This document shows, piece after piece, positions 32,556 to 42,666 of a stretch of DNA of 64,000 nucleotides (positions are counted from its first letter, which is position 1; each line of letters begins with the position of its first letter). The notes below the pieces were generated by a model. The model searched no databases and was not told the origin of the DNA. It saw nothing but the letters and a program-made list of their open reading frames with translations. This DNA comes from a bacterium (GTDB lineage Bacteria > Cyanobacteriota > Vampirovibrionia > Gastranaerophilales > JAILCC01). The position numbers and the translations under genes are program-made. Location of the stretch: assembly GCA_024680555.1 (NCBI GenBank), contig JAILCC010000016.1:1-64000 (forward strand). The letters run 5' to 3'.

Positions 32556-34385
32556 ATGAAATTAAGTGAAACAGAAGCTAAAAATTCTTATAGATATATG
32601 TGGCTCATGAAAAGGATTTTCCCATATTTAAAGCCGGTCATCGGGCGATTAATATTGGGAGTGCTAATTGCCATACCCCTTGGGTTATTGGATGGCGTAA
32701 CGGCATTTGCGCTAAAACCGTATCTCGATTATGTTGTAGGGCAAAAAGATTTACATTTTAGCCTATTTGGCAATAGCTATACTCTTACATCAGCCATGTT
32801 TGCTATGATAATTCCGTTTGGCGTGGTTATTTTTGCGGCAGTTCAAGGTTTGTTAAGGTACCTGAATACATACATGTCCGAATGGACGAGCAAGAAAATT
32901 ACAAACGGAATAATGGTTGACCTTTACAGAAATTTAATCAATCAGGACACGAGCTTTTTTGATGAAAACTCATCCGGAATAATACAATCAAGATATTTAA
33001 ACGATCCCCAACAAACATCAGAACGTCTTGTAGACAACCTCAGAAACATCATCACAAGCTTTTTCGGAGCACTAGGTCTTATAGCGGTAATGCTTTACAG
33101 TTCATGGTTGTTGGCTTTAGTCGGTGTTTCTGTATTGTGCGTTGCATTTCTTCCTGTAGCGATGATAAGAAAGGTTATAAAAAAGACCTCTAATCAGGAT
33201 ATGGTTATCAGCGGAAACATCAGAACATACATTAACGAGGCATATCTCGGCAACAAAATCATAACTTCGTACAGGCTACAAAACAGACAAAATAAGCTAT
33301 ATGAAAAAGAAATTCATGATTCGTTTAATGTCGCTATGACTCTTGTTAAACGCTCAGGCTGGACATCTCCGATTATGTATCTCATTGCATCATTCGGTAT
33401 TGCATTTGTCCTTTGGTTTGGAACAAATTTAATTACAACAGGAGCTTTAACTGCGGGCGGTTTTGCATCTTTTGTAACCTCACTGTTATTGCTTTATAAG
33501 CCGGTAAAAACATTGGGGGGAACGATTACAAGCATACAAAAAGTATTTGTTGCATTCTGCAGAATTTTTGAACTTTTCGATTGTGAACCCGAAATTAAAA
33601 GTGCAGATAATGCGGTTGCATTTAATCATTTGGAACACGGTATTACCTTGCAAAATGTGTCGTTTGAATACATAAAAGATACACCGGTATTGACGAATAT
33701 AAACCTTGAAATTAACAAAAACGAAACTCTCGCAATTGTGGGTAATTCGGGCGGCGGAAAATCTACACTCATAAACCTTATTGCCAGACTATACGATGTT
33801 ACATCGGGTGCAATAAAATTTGATGATATGAATATCAAAGACATTTCTTTAGAGGACTTGCGAGACAACATTGCCGTTGTATTTCAAGATAATTTTCTGT
33901 TTTCCGGCACAATTAGAGATAATATCCTTATGGGAAGCCAAACGGCCACGGAAGAAGATGTCCATAATGCCTTAAAACTTGCATTTCTTGATGATACCGT
34001 AAACGAAATGAAAGACGGTTTGGATACAATTATCGGTGAAAACGGAATAGCATTGTCCGGAGGACAAAGGCAGCGTGTTGCAATTGCAAGAGCTATCCTG
34101 AAAAACGCACCTATTATCATTTTAGACGAAGCTACATCTGCTCTTGATAATCAATCGGAAGCCATCGTCCAAAAAGCTATAGACAACCTAATGAAAGAAA
34201 AAACCGTATTTGTTATAGCACACAGGCTGTCAACAATTAAAAATGCAGACAGAATTGCGGTTATAAACGAAGGTGAACTTGTTGAACTCGGCACTCATGA
34301 TGAATTATTAAAAATACAAGGAGGCGTTTATTCCTCCTTGTACGAAATGCAATTCAAAAAACAAACCGCAGAAGCAGTATTATAA
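32556..34385 (+). CDS. MsbA-like ABC exporter (membrane and ATPase domains fused)
   Basis: 609 residues; AGAGAG upstream. Six membrane helices (about residues 25-325). The ATPase has Walker A IVGNSGGGKSTLINLIARLY, Q-loop VVFQDNFLFSGTIRDNIL, signature LSGGQRQRVAIARAIL, Walker B IIILDEATSALD and an H-loop in VFVIAHRLST. The nearest family is lipid-A/lipid flippase MsbA, which moves lipids from the inner to the outer leaflet of the inner membrane. In this diderm context that fits. Its stop overlaps the end of the Dxs-like gene from the other strand. Confidence 0.9.
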   Translation: MKLSETEAKNSYRYMWLMKRIFPYLKPVIGRLILGVLIAIPLGLLDGVTAFALKPYLDYVVGQKDLHFSLFGNSYTLTSAMFAMIIPFGVVIFAAVQGLLRYLNTYMSEWTSKKITNGIMVDLYRNLINQDTSFFDENSSGIIQSRYLNDPQQTSERLVDNLRNIITSFFGALGLIAVMLYSSWLLALVGVSVLCVAFLPVAMIRKVIKKTSNQDMVISGNIRTYINEAYLGNKIITSYRLQNRQNKLYEKEIHDSFNVAMTLVKRSGWTSPIMYLIASFGIAFVLWFGTNLITTGALTAGGFASFVTSLLLLYKPVKTLGGTITSIQKVFVAFCRIFELFDCEPEIKSADNAVAFNHLEHGITLQNVSFEYIKDTPVLTNINLEINKNETLAIVGNSGGGKSTLINLIARLYDVTSGAIKFDDMNIKDISLEDLRDNIAVVFQDNFLFSGTIRDNILMGSQTATEEDVHNALKLAFLDDTVNEMKDGLDTIIGENGIALSGGQRQRVAIARAILKNAPIIILDEATSALDNQSEAIVQKAIDNLMKEKTVFVIAHRLSTIKNADRIAVINEGELVELGTHDELLKIQGGVYSSLYEMQFKKQTAEAVL

Positions 34386-36155
34386 AAGCTTTCCTATGTC
34401 TTCCAAAATAGCATCCTTGGTAAGCCTGTATTTCGCATACAGTTCATCCAAGGGAACCCTGTCAGGAAATTCTTTTGTTGCGCCGTAGTTAATAACTTTC
34501 ATATCGGATGTTCCGTAGAAGCGTGTAATTTTTTCGCCAAATCCGCCGTCAAGTTGACCGTCTTCAAGGGTAATTACTATTTTATGGTTTGATTTAAGGC
34601 TATTTAATAACTCTTCGTCAACACCTGTCAAATAAACAGGGTTAATGAGTGTTGCGTTTATGTTGAACTTGTTTTTTATTGCTTCTTTGACTTCTTTTGC
34701 AAGGTTAAAGAAATTTCCGGCACCAATGATTGCAATTTGTTCACCACTTTCTGCGAGTTTAAATTTATTGAGAATTGAATAATCAGTAGTGTCAGCAATT
34801 CCTACCGAGGTAAGTTCAATAGTGGGTACTCTTATTGCAATAGGATACTCATTTTGTTTATATGCAAATTCAAGCATTCCGATATATTCTTCCTTGTTAG
34901 TCGGTGCTAAATAAACCAAATTAGGTATATTGGAAAGCAAAGAAATATCAAAGCTGCACAAATGTGTGGCATCAGCTGATGAAATACCACCCCAATAAAC
35001 CAATATAGTGAGCGGAGAATTATTTAAGCAAAGGTCTTGTGACATTTGGTCATATGTACGCTGCACAAAAGAACTCATAATACACAAAAATGGTTTTGCG
35101 CCCATTTTTGCAAGCGCAGAAGCATAGGCGGTTTCATGTTCTTCACAGATACCGACATCAGTATAATTCTTTCCTAATTTTGCTCTATAATCTGGTGTAA
35201 ATCCAAATACCCCTGGAGTTGCCGCATTTATAACACAAAGTGTTTTATCTTGAGATAACTTATTTAAAAAGAAGTCTTTTGTTATGCTTGTATAACTTTC
35301 CTGAGGTTGGGCATCAATTTTTGCAATTTCGTTATTCTCATCGAGAGTATTCGGCATAATCCAGTGAAACATTTCTTTGTTTTCTTCAGCCGGTTTCAAT
35401 CCTTTTCCTTTTTGGGTACAAATATGAACCAAAACGGGATGGTCAGTATCTTTTACTTTGTTAAAAGTTTCAACAAGCTGCTTAATATCGTTGCCATCAG
35501 CAACGTAATAGTAATCATAGCCGAGCGCTTTGAAGAAGTTACATTCAGCAGCACCGTTTGTATCCCGAAGTAACTTTAAATTTGAACAAATACCGCCATG
35601 GTTTTCGGCAATAGACATATCGTTATCGTTTATTATCATAATAATGTTACTTCCCAATATGGCTCCATTATCAATGCCCTCAAGCGCTTCACCGCCAGTC
35701 AACGAACCATCACCAACAAGAGCAATGACATTATAGTTCTCTCCTTTTAAATCTCTCGCCTTTGCTACGCCGCAAGCCAAACTCGCCGCCGTAGAGGTAT
35801 GACCGACTTTAAATAAATCGTATTCGCTTTCCTCGGGGGCAGTATAACCAGTATAAGTCCAATATTCATCAGGATTTGTAAAACCGGATTTCCTGCCTGT
35901 TAAAATTTTGTGCGGATAACATTGGTGCGATACGTCAAATATAATCTTGTCTTTGGGTGTATCAAAAACGTAGTGCATTGCAATTGTTGCCTCTACAATA
36001 CCAAGGTTCGGCGACATGTGACCGCCTGTAGCATTGACCTTTTTTATAATGAGTTCTCTCATTTCTTGCGCAAGCAAATTCATTTCTTCAAAAGAAAGAG
36101 ATTTCAAGTCACTCGGGAAATTGACCTTATCCAGTACGTTTGTTTCAGTAATCAT
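34380..36155 (-). CDS. dxs: 1-Deoxy-D-xylulose-5-phosphate synthase-like (Dxs)
   Basis: 591 residues from the ATG at 36155 (GAGG upstream). Thiamine-diphosphate fold: IFDVSHQCYPHKILTGR, KVGHTSTAASLACGVAKARD, and GDGSLTGGEALEGIDNGA, the ThDP motif. The pyrimidine domain has DVGICEEHETAYASALA with the catalytic Glu; a transketolase C-terminal domain follows. It is about 30 residues shorter than E. coli Dxs and its ThDP motif differs (GDGALTGGMA there), so it may be the diverged Dxs type. It makes deoxyxylulose 5-phosphate for isoprenoids, thiamine and pyridoxal phosphate; PdxJ at 19917 uses this product. Confidence 0.85.
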   Translation of the reverse strand: MITETNVLDKVNFPSDLKSLSFEEMNLLAQEMRELIIKKVNATGGHMSPNLGIVEATIAMHYVFDTPKDKIIFDVSHQCYPHKILTGRKSGFTNPDEYWTYTGYTAPEESEYDLFKVGHTSTAASLACGVAKARDLKGENYNVIALVGDGSLTGGEALEGIDNGAILGSNIIMIINDNDMSIAENHGGICSNLKLLRDTNGAAECNFFKALGYDYYYVADGNDIKQLVETFNKVKDTDHPVLVHICTQKGKGLKPAEENKEMFHWIMPNTLDENNEIAKIDAQPQESYTSITKDFFLNKLSQDKTLCVINAATPGVFGFTPDYRAKLGKNYTDVGICEEHETAYASALAKMGAKPFLCIMSSFVQRTYDQMSQDLCLNNSPLTILVYWGGISSADATHLCSFDISLLSNIPNLVYLAPTNKEEYIGMLEFAYKQNEYPIAIRVPTIELTSVGIADTTDYSILNKFKLAESGEQIAIIGAGNFFNLAKEVKEAIKNKFNINATLINPVYLTGVDEELLNSLKSNHKIVITLEDGQLDGGFGEKITRFYGTSDMKVINYGATKEFPDRVPLDELYAKYRLTKDAILEDIGKLL

Positions 36156-36218
36156 AGTTTTTACCTCAATATGTGCATGTATAACAGAATACCATTCAAT
36201 CGGGGCAAATGTCAAAGT

Positions 36219-39005
36219 TTATTTTATTCTTTTTACCGATGAAATGAAGTTATTATGCTCAACATCGCCATCAATTCTGGTTAAAAATACCTGACTGTCT
36301 TTTTCTCCCACGGCAAGCGGCGGTATCATCCGGAGTTCTTCTTCGTAATAAGAAGCATCATTCTTGCTGCTCATAGGAACCTTTGCAGCAAGAGCATTTA
36401 ATGAGATATTTCTCAACAAGCCTGCCACACCTTTGTTCTCATTAGAAAATTTAGTGTAAATTCTAAGCATTGCATCTGCTTTTTCAATATTGTAACTTCC
36501 TATAATAAAGGTGCTCAATTGGGGTGAAGTTGATTTTATCATCATGCCTTTTATATTATTTTCTTTTATGTTTACGACACCTTTAATCTCATCAAAGTAG
36601 CCGTCAGGTACGTTAACAAGGTCAAGAATAGTGACAGGGCTAATCATTGCAAGCGGGTTTCTGAATAATGAAACGAAATTAAGCACATATTTTACAAGAC
36701 CGATTTTTGCAATTGAACCTTCTTTGATATTAAACGTCATTTTGCCGTTGATTTTTAATGAGCTATCAGCATTAAGCTCAATTTTACCTGTTGCAGGTCC
36801 GGTAATTTCTCTCGGAAGCTGTAATATTGACGTTGTAATAATATCGGAATCGACCTCGTTAACATCAAGTGTCATATTATATTTTTGATTAAATAAGTCG
36901 CATTTAATATCTGCAGCTGCAGTACCTTCCGCAATATCAAATTTATTTGACCAGAATTTCAACAAACCGTCTTTATCCAAAGTCATATGAGCATTTACAT
37001 TTCCGAAATTTATAAGTTTATATGAGCCTTTGTCTATTTTCAAATTGCTTTTTTCAACAACGACCAAATCACGGACAAACACCATTTCCGTTTCTGCTTC
37101 GTCATCGGCAGATTCATTTTCGGTTGCAGAAAGAGTTTGCACAAGTTTTGCTTTTTGTTCAGCCTCATACTGCTGCTGCCTGTTCATAGACTCCAACACT
37201 TTTTCAATATTAAGTTCGGCAAGGTGCAAATCCATTCCTTTTATAATAAACGGAAATCTCATCTCGTTTAACAATTGACCGTTAAATTCATACGAATTTC
37301 TGCGGATAATGCCGTTCACGTTCAAATTTATGAGTCCTTTGTCTGCGGCAAGTCGAAGTTCATTAAAAGACATCCTCTGCGACGGTATCATAACTTTGTC
37401 CATACTAAGATTTCCTTTTAGGTAGGGAACTACTCCATCGTCAATAAAGTCAAGATTGCCGTAAATTTGTCCTCGTCTAAAAATTCTGTCCCCGAAAAAC
37501 AAGTTCAAAAATTCGCTTGCTAACGGCTTTACAATCTTAAAACCAATATCTTTTATTGCCATATTTCTTGCGACATCAAAATTGCCGTAAACTTGAAGTA
37601 TCGGATCAATTTTATTACCTCGAGAAATTTTGTCTGCAATATAATAATTCAAATTCTTCAGCGCAAAATTGTTTCCCTCTAATTCCATTTGCGCCCAAAA
37701 GCCTCTCTCCATATCGGCAGGAGTTACCGAAACTTTATCCAAAAGGATATCGTTACCTTTTTTGAGCTTAAATACCGTTGAAATATCCATTTTATTGCCG
37801 AGCATTTTGAATTTTATCCCCGCTTTTACAGGCTGTAATAGTTCTATTGGATAGCCTGCCATCGGAGTGATATAGTCGGTTGTGAGTTCTTTTGTACCGG
37901 TCATTAGCCCTTTGATTTCAGTATCAAAGGTTTTCATATAATCTTTTATAATTCCTTTAAATTTCAAGTCGTTTGCAACATTTTTGCCGTAATATCCTTC
38001 AAAGTCATTTACATCAACATCTTTTGTTTTAATGGCAAGATTCCCTTTTGTTAAAGTAATGGGTAAATCATTAAAAATGGTGACCTTAAAATTTGCCCTA
38101 TTAAGTAAAACAGAGCCGCTCATTCCGTCATTATTCATGTCGATGTTGAATTTAAAGTTTCCATTTACGTCCTTTAAAATCGCAAGAATTTCATCACCGT
38201 TTTCAAGGAAAAGGTTCGTTCTTGTGAGTTCGGTCAGTGCATATAAATCGAATTTATCCGAAACAATGTTCAGCTTATAAGCACCTTTTTCTTTAAGTTC
38301 AAAATTCAATCTGACTTTTGAGTTATTAACAAAAAAGTCGAAATCTTTCGCAAAAAGGGTTCTGTCTTGGAAATAAACGCTGTTGTTATCATTGAACTTG
38401 AACGTAAATGTCTTATTCCCTTTGGTTAAATTGGTAACTACATCAAATTTTACGTATTTTGGGTTTCTTGTATCGGTTATTTCAAGGTTTTTAGCATTAA
38501 TTTTTAAACCGACATCACTTTCGGGAAGATTATAAATAATTATCGCTTCTTTGACATAAAGCAAAGAGTGAAACATATCGACTTTGAAATTGCTTTCCTT
38601 TTTGTCTTTTTTGTCCTCTCCGGTTGACAATTTACTAAGTTCATCAACATTTGCGTAAATATATTCCGCTCCGAGCTTATTCAATATGATTTTCTTTTGC
38701 AAAATCGGTTTAAACGATAAATCTATCTGAAAATTTTTAACATCAGCCAGTTCTACTGAGTTTTTTTCAATCTGCAAAGCCTCTAACTTAAACACAATGT
38801 GCGGAGAAAATGAGGTTTGCAAACTCGGGTTAACAATACTAATATTTGCACCAAGCGATTTATTAACCTGCTTTTCAACAAAATTTATTACGGATGCATT
38901 TGATACCAAAAACGGCAAACCCTTTATATAAAACCCCAGCAAGAGCGCAAAAAGGAAAACCAAAGCTCCGAAGATAATAAATATTAATTTTGCTGTTTTT
39001 TTCAT
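36219..39005 (-). CDS. AsmA/YhdP-type envelope protein
   Basis: 928 residues. One N-terminal membrane helix (LIFIIFGALVFLFALLLGFY) then a very long periplasmic beta-rich part. The AsmA N-terminal pattern is visible (VNKSLGANISIVNPSLQTSF, VKNFQIDLSFKPILQKKIIL), as is a C-terminal AsmA-like segment (GSIAKIGLVKYVLNFVSLFR, KGVVNIKENNIKGMMIKS). Such proteins bridge the periplasm and are linked to phospholipid transport to the outer membrane. It is upstream of the Dxs-like gene on the same strand. Confidence 0.85.
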   Translation of the reverse strand: MKKTAKLIFIIFGALVFLFALLLGFYIKGLPFLVSNASVINFVEKQVNKSLGANISIVNPSLQTSFSPHIVFKLEALQIEKNSVELADVKNFQIDLSFKPILQKKIILNKLGAEYIYANVDELSKLSTGEDKKDKKESNFKVDMFHSLLYVKEAIIIYNLPESDVGLKINAKNLEITDTRNPKYVKFDVVTNLTKGNKTFTFKFNDNNSVYFQDRTLFAKDFDFFVNNSKVRLNFELKEKGAYKLNIVSDKFDLYALTELTRTNLFLENGDEILAILKDVNGNFKFNIDMNNDGMSGSVLLNRANFKVTIFNDLPITLTKGNLAIKTKDVDVNDFEGYYGKNVANDLKFKGIIKDYMKTFDTEIKGLMTGTKELTTDYITPMAGYPIELLQPVKAGIKFKMLGNKMDISTVFKLKKGNDILLDKVSVTPADMERGFWAQMELEGNNFALKNLNYYIADKISRGNKIDPILQVYGNFDVARNMAIKDIGFKIVKPLASEFLNLFFGDRIFRRGQIYGNLDFIDDGVVPYLKGNLSMDKVMIPSQRMSFNELRLAADKGLINLNVNGIIRRNSYEFNGQLLNEMRFPFIIKGMDLHLAELNIEKVLESMNRQQQYEAEQKAKLVQTLSATENESADDEAETEMVFVRDLVVVEKSNLKIDKGSYKLINFGNVNAHMTLDKDGLLKFWSNKFDIAEGTAAADIKCDLFNQKYNMTLDVNEVDSDIITTSILQLPREITGPATGKIELNADSSLKINGKMTFNIKEGSIAKIGLVKYVLNFVSLFRNPLAMISPVTILDLVNVPDGYFDEIKGVVNIKENNIKGMMIKSTSPQLSTFIIGSYNIEKADAMLRIYTKFSNENKGVAGLLRNISLNALAAKVPMSSKNDASYYEEELRMIPPLAVGEKDSQVFLTRIDGDVEHNNFISSVKRIK

Positions 39006-39061
39006 GTTCTCTCCCTTGTTTACAATTATACCACACTTTGTTTTTATGGTATTTTGTAAAT

Positions 39062-39943
39062 ATGAAGAAAATATTTTTAATTTTGCTTTCCTTTTTACTA
39101 TTGAATTCTTTTGCCGCTGCTGATGAGCTTACGGAAGTTCAAACATACAGTAACGACGATATTAACTTTGGACTCAAAATTAAGGATGGAGAAAATTTAA
39201 CAAAGCCCATATATAAAAAGCTTGTCCGACTCGGTAATAATGCATGGATAGTACAAAAAGGCTCAAGGTACGGCATTATGGACAACAGCGGGAAATATCT
39301 TGTAAAGCCCAAATGCAGACATGCAGACAGATATTTCGGCAAATATGTCAAACTCGGAAACGACCACGATTTCGGAGTGTATGATGAATACGGAAAGGTG
39401 ATTGTTAAGCCTGAATTTTCGCAGGTAGAACTCCTTTACGGAAAAATGTTTTTAACGTGTAAAAAATACAAATATGGTTTGGTCGATTTTGACGGAAATG
39501 TTATTTTAAAAAATGATTACGATGATATTTATATGCCCACGTTTAAAACCATGCGTATAAAATACAAAGGCAACTGGTATGAAGTAACAAAAGAACGTGA
39601 TGAAAAAATCAAACCGCCCGAAAACACTATGGAAGTAAGAGTCAATGATGAAGTCTATTTTGTAACACTATTAACAAACACAGGCGTAATTTCGGAATAT
39701 TCGGTAATTACACTGTCTGATTTTGTACTGAAAATGCTCTCATCAATTTCTCCCGCATATGAAGATACAATAGATGATTTAATGCTCTCACATGGTGTGG
39801 ACACAATTAACATATTTATGAATTTGTCGTGGGTTCCGCAATTCCCAGTCGTGTACGCAAAAAAATACTACTATCAGATTGCAAATCCACACACAGGTCC
39901 ATTGTCCGATATGCGTAGCAGAATTTTACAAAATCTGAGATAA
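39062..39943 (+). CDS. Exported WG-repeat protein
   Basis: 293 residues from the ATG at 39062. Residues 1-20 are a Sec signal peptide (MKKIFLILLSFLLLNSFAAA). WG/KWG-type repeats follow: GSRYGIMDNSGKYLVKPKC, HDFGVYDEYGKVIVKPEF and YKYGLVDFDGNVILKNDY, about 40 residues each, likely blades of a beta propeller. The C-terminal third is not recognised. Periplasmic or surface role; WG proteins usually bind partners. Divergent from the AsmA-like gene with 56 bp between. Confidence 0.8.
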   Translation: MKKIFLILLSFLLLNSFAAADELTEVQTYSNDDINFGLKIKDGENLTKPIYKKLVRLGNNAWIVQKGSRYGIMDNSGKYLVKPKCRHADRYFGKYVKLGNDHDFGVYDEYGKVIVKPEFSQVELLYGKMFLTCKKYKYGLVDFDGNVILKNDYDDIYMPTFKTMRIKYKGNWYEVTKERDEKIKPPENTMEVRVNDEVYFVTLLTNTGVISEYSVITLSDFVLKMLSSISPAYEDTIDDLMLSHGVDTINIFMNLSWVPQFPVVYAKKYYYQIANPHTGPLSDMRSRILQNLR

Positions 39944-39947
39944 GATA

Positions 39948-40751
39948 TCATTCTATGCAAGCGGCAACTTTTCTGTATAACTCAGGTAGTGCCATATCGT
40001 GTTTACTCATGGGTGATTTCTTATATTTCATCAAGGCATTTATGCCTGCTTCATAAGCATCTGCCTCTGCATGCAATTGGTACTTAATAAATTCTTTTAA
40101 AAACTCTTCGTTAAACTCGGGACAAATCTTTTTGGCATATTTAAATTTTTCGGCAATACAAGTTTTCATTTCTTCCGGTATTATTGAAACAGAAAAAGGA
40201 AATCTGTTTCTGTTTACGGAAGAAGCTTTATAATAAAAATTCATGTAATCATTGAATATCGTATCTTCAAAATAGAACCAAAAATCAAATCCGTGCGAAA
40301 CATTTTTTTCAATCTCCGAGTCGGACAATCCGGATAAATATTTATTAAAAAGATTTTTTATACTGCAATCTTTGTCTTCCGACTGAAATGCGTGCGTCAT
40401 TTCGTGAACTAGATTTTCAATGCAATCGGATTTTGTGAATGTTCTGCCCGAAATTCTGCTAAGCTTTAGAAGTTTATCACCCAAATCAAAACTTCTTGAA
40501 GCGTTTGAAAACGTATAATTTGCGGCATATTCGCCAACCTGTTTTGCCCCTCTTGACATTTTGCAACGCTGCCGTGCAATTTTAACGTCCGGAATATAAT
40601 AATGTATAACCTTGCGGATTTCATTGTCGGTTAAATTGTTTTTTCTGGCTAAATTGATAATGTCATCAGAAAAGGTATCTGTTTTGAGCTTAACGTCTTG
40701 TCTGCTTGAAAAAGATGTATTATACAAGTTCGGGAACAAATTTACTCTCAT
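39948..40751 (-). CDS. Tagged HEMTH zinc metallopeptidase-like protein, copy B
   Basis: 267 residues from the ATG at 40751 (AAAAGGAATTTTTGCT upstream), overlapping the stop of copy A as ATGA. Tag MRVNLFPNLYNTSFSSRQDV. The zinc motif is LVHEMTHAFQS (H116, E117, H120); HAEADAYEAGINAL near the C-terminus offers the third ligand Glu. No Sec signal. The sequence is about one-quarter identical to copy A by eye. Its target is unknown; M48-like or effector-type peptidases have this pattern. Confidence 0.7.
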   Translation of the reverse strand: MRVNLFPNLYNTSFSSRQDVKLKTDTFSDDIINLARKNNLTDNEIRKVIHYYIPDVKIARQRCKMSRGAKQVGEYAANYTFSNASRSFDLGDKLLKLSRISGRTFTKSDCIENLVHEMTHAFQSEDKDCSIKNLFNKYLSGLSDSEIEKNVSHGFDFWFYFEDTIFNDYMNFYYKASSVNRNRFPFSVSIIPEEMKTCIAEKFKYAKKICPEFNEEFLKEFIKYQLHAEADAYEAGINALMKYKKSPMSKHDMALPELYRKVAACIE

Positions 40752-41578
40752 AGCAAAAATTCCTTTTCGCAATCAACACAATCAAGCAAAGAAAGATATA
40801 AATATGGGATAAAATCGTCCATTTTATAATTCTTAACCCCATAGAGTTTCTTCTTAACATTTTCTTCAAGCATATATGCATCAAATTCATATATTGCCTG
40901 CAAGCAAACATACTTTTTAAGGAAATCTGAATCTACATCCGGATTTCTGCGCTTTGCATCATCAATTATTTTTGCAACGGATTTTTTGAACGCATCTCTG
41001 TTAACAAAAATATCATAGGGATTTGCGCCGCCATTATTTACACGCAAATCGTTATGGGCAAATATCATCGGCTCAAGTATTTTTTTCTCAATTCTATCAA
41101 AGGTTTCGCCTGCAACTAAGACATGATGCGGCCAGTTTTTAAGCGGATATTTTTTTAATGAAGCCGTTATCAACCTGTCATCAGCCAGTTGGTCATCAGT
41201 CGATTGAATAGCATGTGTCATTTCATGCGCCAAGGATATTATTTTTTCCTTGAACGCTCTTGGAGAAGCGCCGTTAAGTCTGATTTTTATAAGTCGGTTT
41301 ATAGTTTCCACTCTGTCTGGGGTATCCAAATATACATAATGAGAACCATATACCCCGCCTATGCTATCATATCGGTCCTCACTCTTTGCAAATTTTCTAA
41401 TTTTTATTCCCGGCACATAGGTTGCGGCTATTTTTTGAGCGTCAGACAACCGTATATTGCCGGAGTTTGCTTTTCCAATAATTTCATCGGCAAAATTCTC
41501 CGACTGGGTAATAACGTCCTGCCTGCTGCAAAATGCAGTATTATATCTGTACGTATTTGAAATGTGATTCACTTTCAT
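40748..41578 (-). CDS. Tagged HEMTH zinc metallopeptidase-like protein, copy A
   Basis: 276 residues. Tag MKVNHISNTYRYNTAFCSRQ is followed by DVITQSENFADEII. Zinc motif LAHEMTHAIQS (H118, E119, H122), and AIYEFDAYMLEENV as likely third ligand. Copies A and B share NT-x-F-x-SRQDV, the zinc motif and the E-x-DAY block, while the remainder has diverged, as expected of an old tandem duplication. No Sec signal or membrane segment. Translationally coupled to copy B. Confidence 0.7.
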   Translation of the reverse strand: MKVNHISNTYRYNTAFCSRQDVITQSENFADEIIGKANSGNIRLSDAQKIAATYVPGIKIRKFAKSEDRYDSIGGVYGSHYVYLDTPDRVETINRLIKIRLNGASPRAFKEKIISLAHEMTHAIQSTDDQLADDRLITASLKKYPLKNWPHHVLVAGETFDRIEKKILEPMIFAHNDLRVNNGGANPYDIFVNRDAFKKSVAKIIDDAKRRNPDVDSDFLKKYVCLQAIYEFDAYMLEENVKKKLYGVKNYKMDDFIPYLYLSLLDCVDCEKEFLL

Positions 41579-41610
41579 ATACGCATTAAAGCAATAAACA
41601 AATTTTTTTG

Positions 41611-42663
41611 TTACTCAAAAAGCGAAGTTTGCACAACCGATGGAACGATACCAAGCAGGCGGTATCCCTCGGGTGAAACTTTTCTTCCTCTCGGTGTTCT
41701 CAAAATCAAACCCGCCTGCAATAAATATGGCTCACATACGTCTTCTATTGTTTTTACGTCTTCGCACAATGCCGCAGCAATGGTTTCTATACCAACAGGT
41801 CCACCGTCATATTTTTCAATTATAAGTTTTAAGAGATTGCGATCGGTTGAATTAAGTCCGAGATCATCAATTTTTAATAAATCGAGCGCTTCATCGGCAA
41901 TTTGTCCTGTAATGTCGGAGTCATAACGAACAAGCGCATAATCTCTAACTCGTTTTATAAGCCTGTTTGCAATACGGGGCGTTCCCCTGGAGCGTCTGGC
42001 TATAGCATTCAAACCGCTTGTATCAATTTTTATATCAAGAATTTTGGCGGTTCTTTTCAAAACACTCATTAACTCTTTTACCGAATAAAATTCCAAACGA
42101 TGAATTATGCCAAACCTGTCTCTGAGAGGTCCGGACAAACTTCCTGCTTTTGTTGTAGCACCGATAAGAGTAAATTTCGGCACAGGAATACGCAAATTTT
42201 TTGTAGCTTGAGATTTGCCGGTCATCATATCTATGTAGAAATCTTCCATTGCAGGATATAATATTTCTTCGGCAATTTTGTTGAGCCTGTGTATTTCGTC
42301 AATAAAAAGTATTTCTCCCGATTTCAGGCTCATTAGAATGCCTATAATATCTCTTGGGCGCTCAAGCGCAGGGGCAGAGGTAATTTTTATGTTAACGCCC
42401 ATTTCATTGGCAATGACTCCTGCGAGAGTTGTTTTACCTAATCCGGGTGGTCCGTAAAAGAGCATATGGTCAATACATTGTTCTCGTTTTTTCGCTGATT
42501 CAATACTTATGGCAAGTGTTTCTTTCAGCTCAGCCTGCCCAATATAATCATCAAAAACTTTTGGGCGAATTGAACTTTCAAAAGTTTTGTCGAAATCAGT
42601 TTCTCTTGCCTCAAGCTGATTTGAGTTTTCTACGCATTTATTTTCATCAGAACCAATAATCAT
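41611..42663 (-). CDS. ruvB: Holliday junction branch-migration ATPase RuvB
   Basis: 350 residues. IRPKVFDDYIGQAELKE, Walker A FYGPPGLGKTTLAGVIANE, Walker B EILFIDEIHRL, sensor LIGATTKAGSLSGPLRDRFG, and the C-terminal winged helix (GPVGIETIAAALCED ... GLILRTPRGRKVSPEGYRLL). It is the motor of RuvABC recombination. An N-terminal extension of about 25 residues precedes the conserved core. The GH13-like gene lies directly upstream (3 bp). Confidence 0.98.
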   Translation of the reverse strand: MIIGSDENKCVENSNQLEARETDFDKTFESSIRPKVFDDYIGQAELKETLAISIESAKKREQCIDHMLFYGPPGLGKTTLAGVIANEMGVNIKITSAPALERPRDIIGILMSLKSGEILFIDEIHRLNKIAEEILYPAMEDFYIDMMTGKSQATKNLRIPVPKFTLIGATTKAGSLSGPLRDRFGIIHRLEFYSVKELMSVLKRTAKILDIKIDTSGLNAIARRSRGTPRIANRLIKRVRDYALVRYDSDITGQIADEALDLLKIDDLGLNSTDRNLLKLIIEKYDGGPVGIETIAAALCEDVKTIEDVCEPYLLQAGLILRTPRGRKVSPEGYRLLGIVPSVVQTSLFE

Positions 42664-42666
42664 TTA

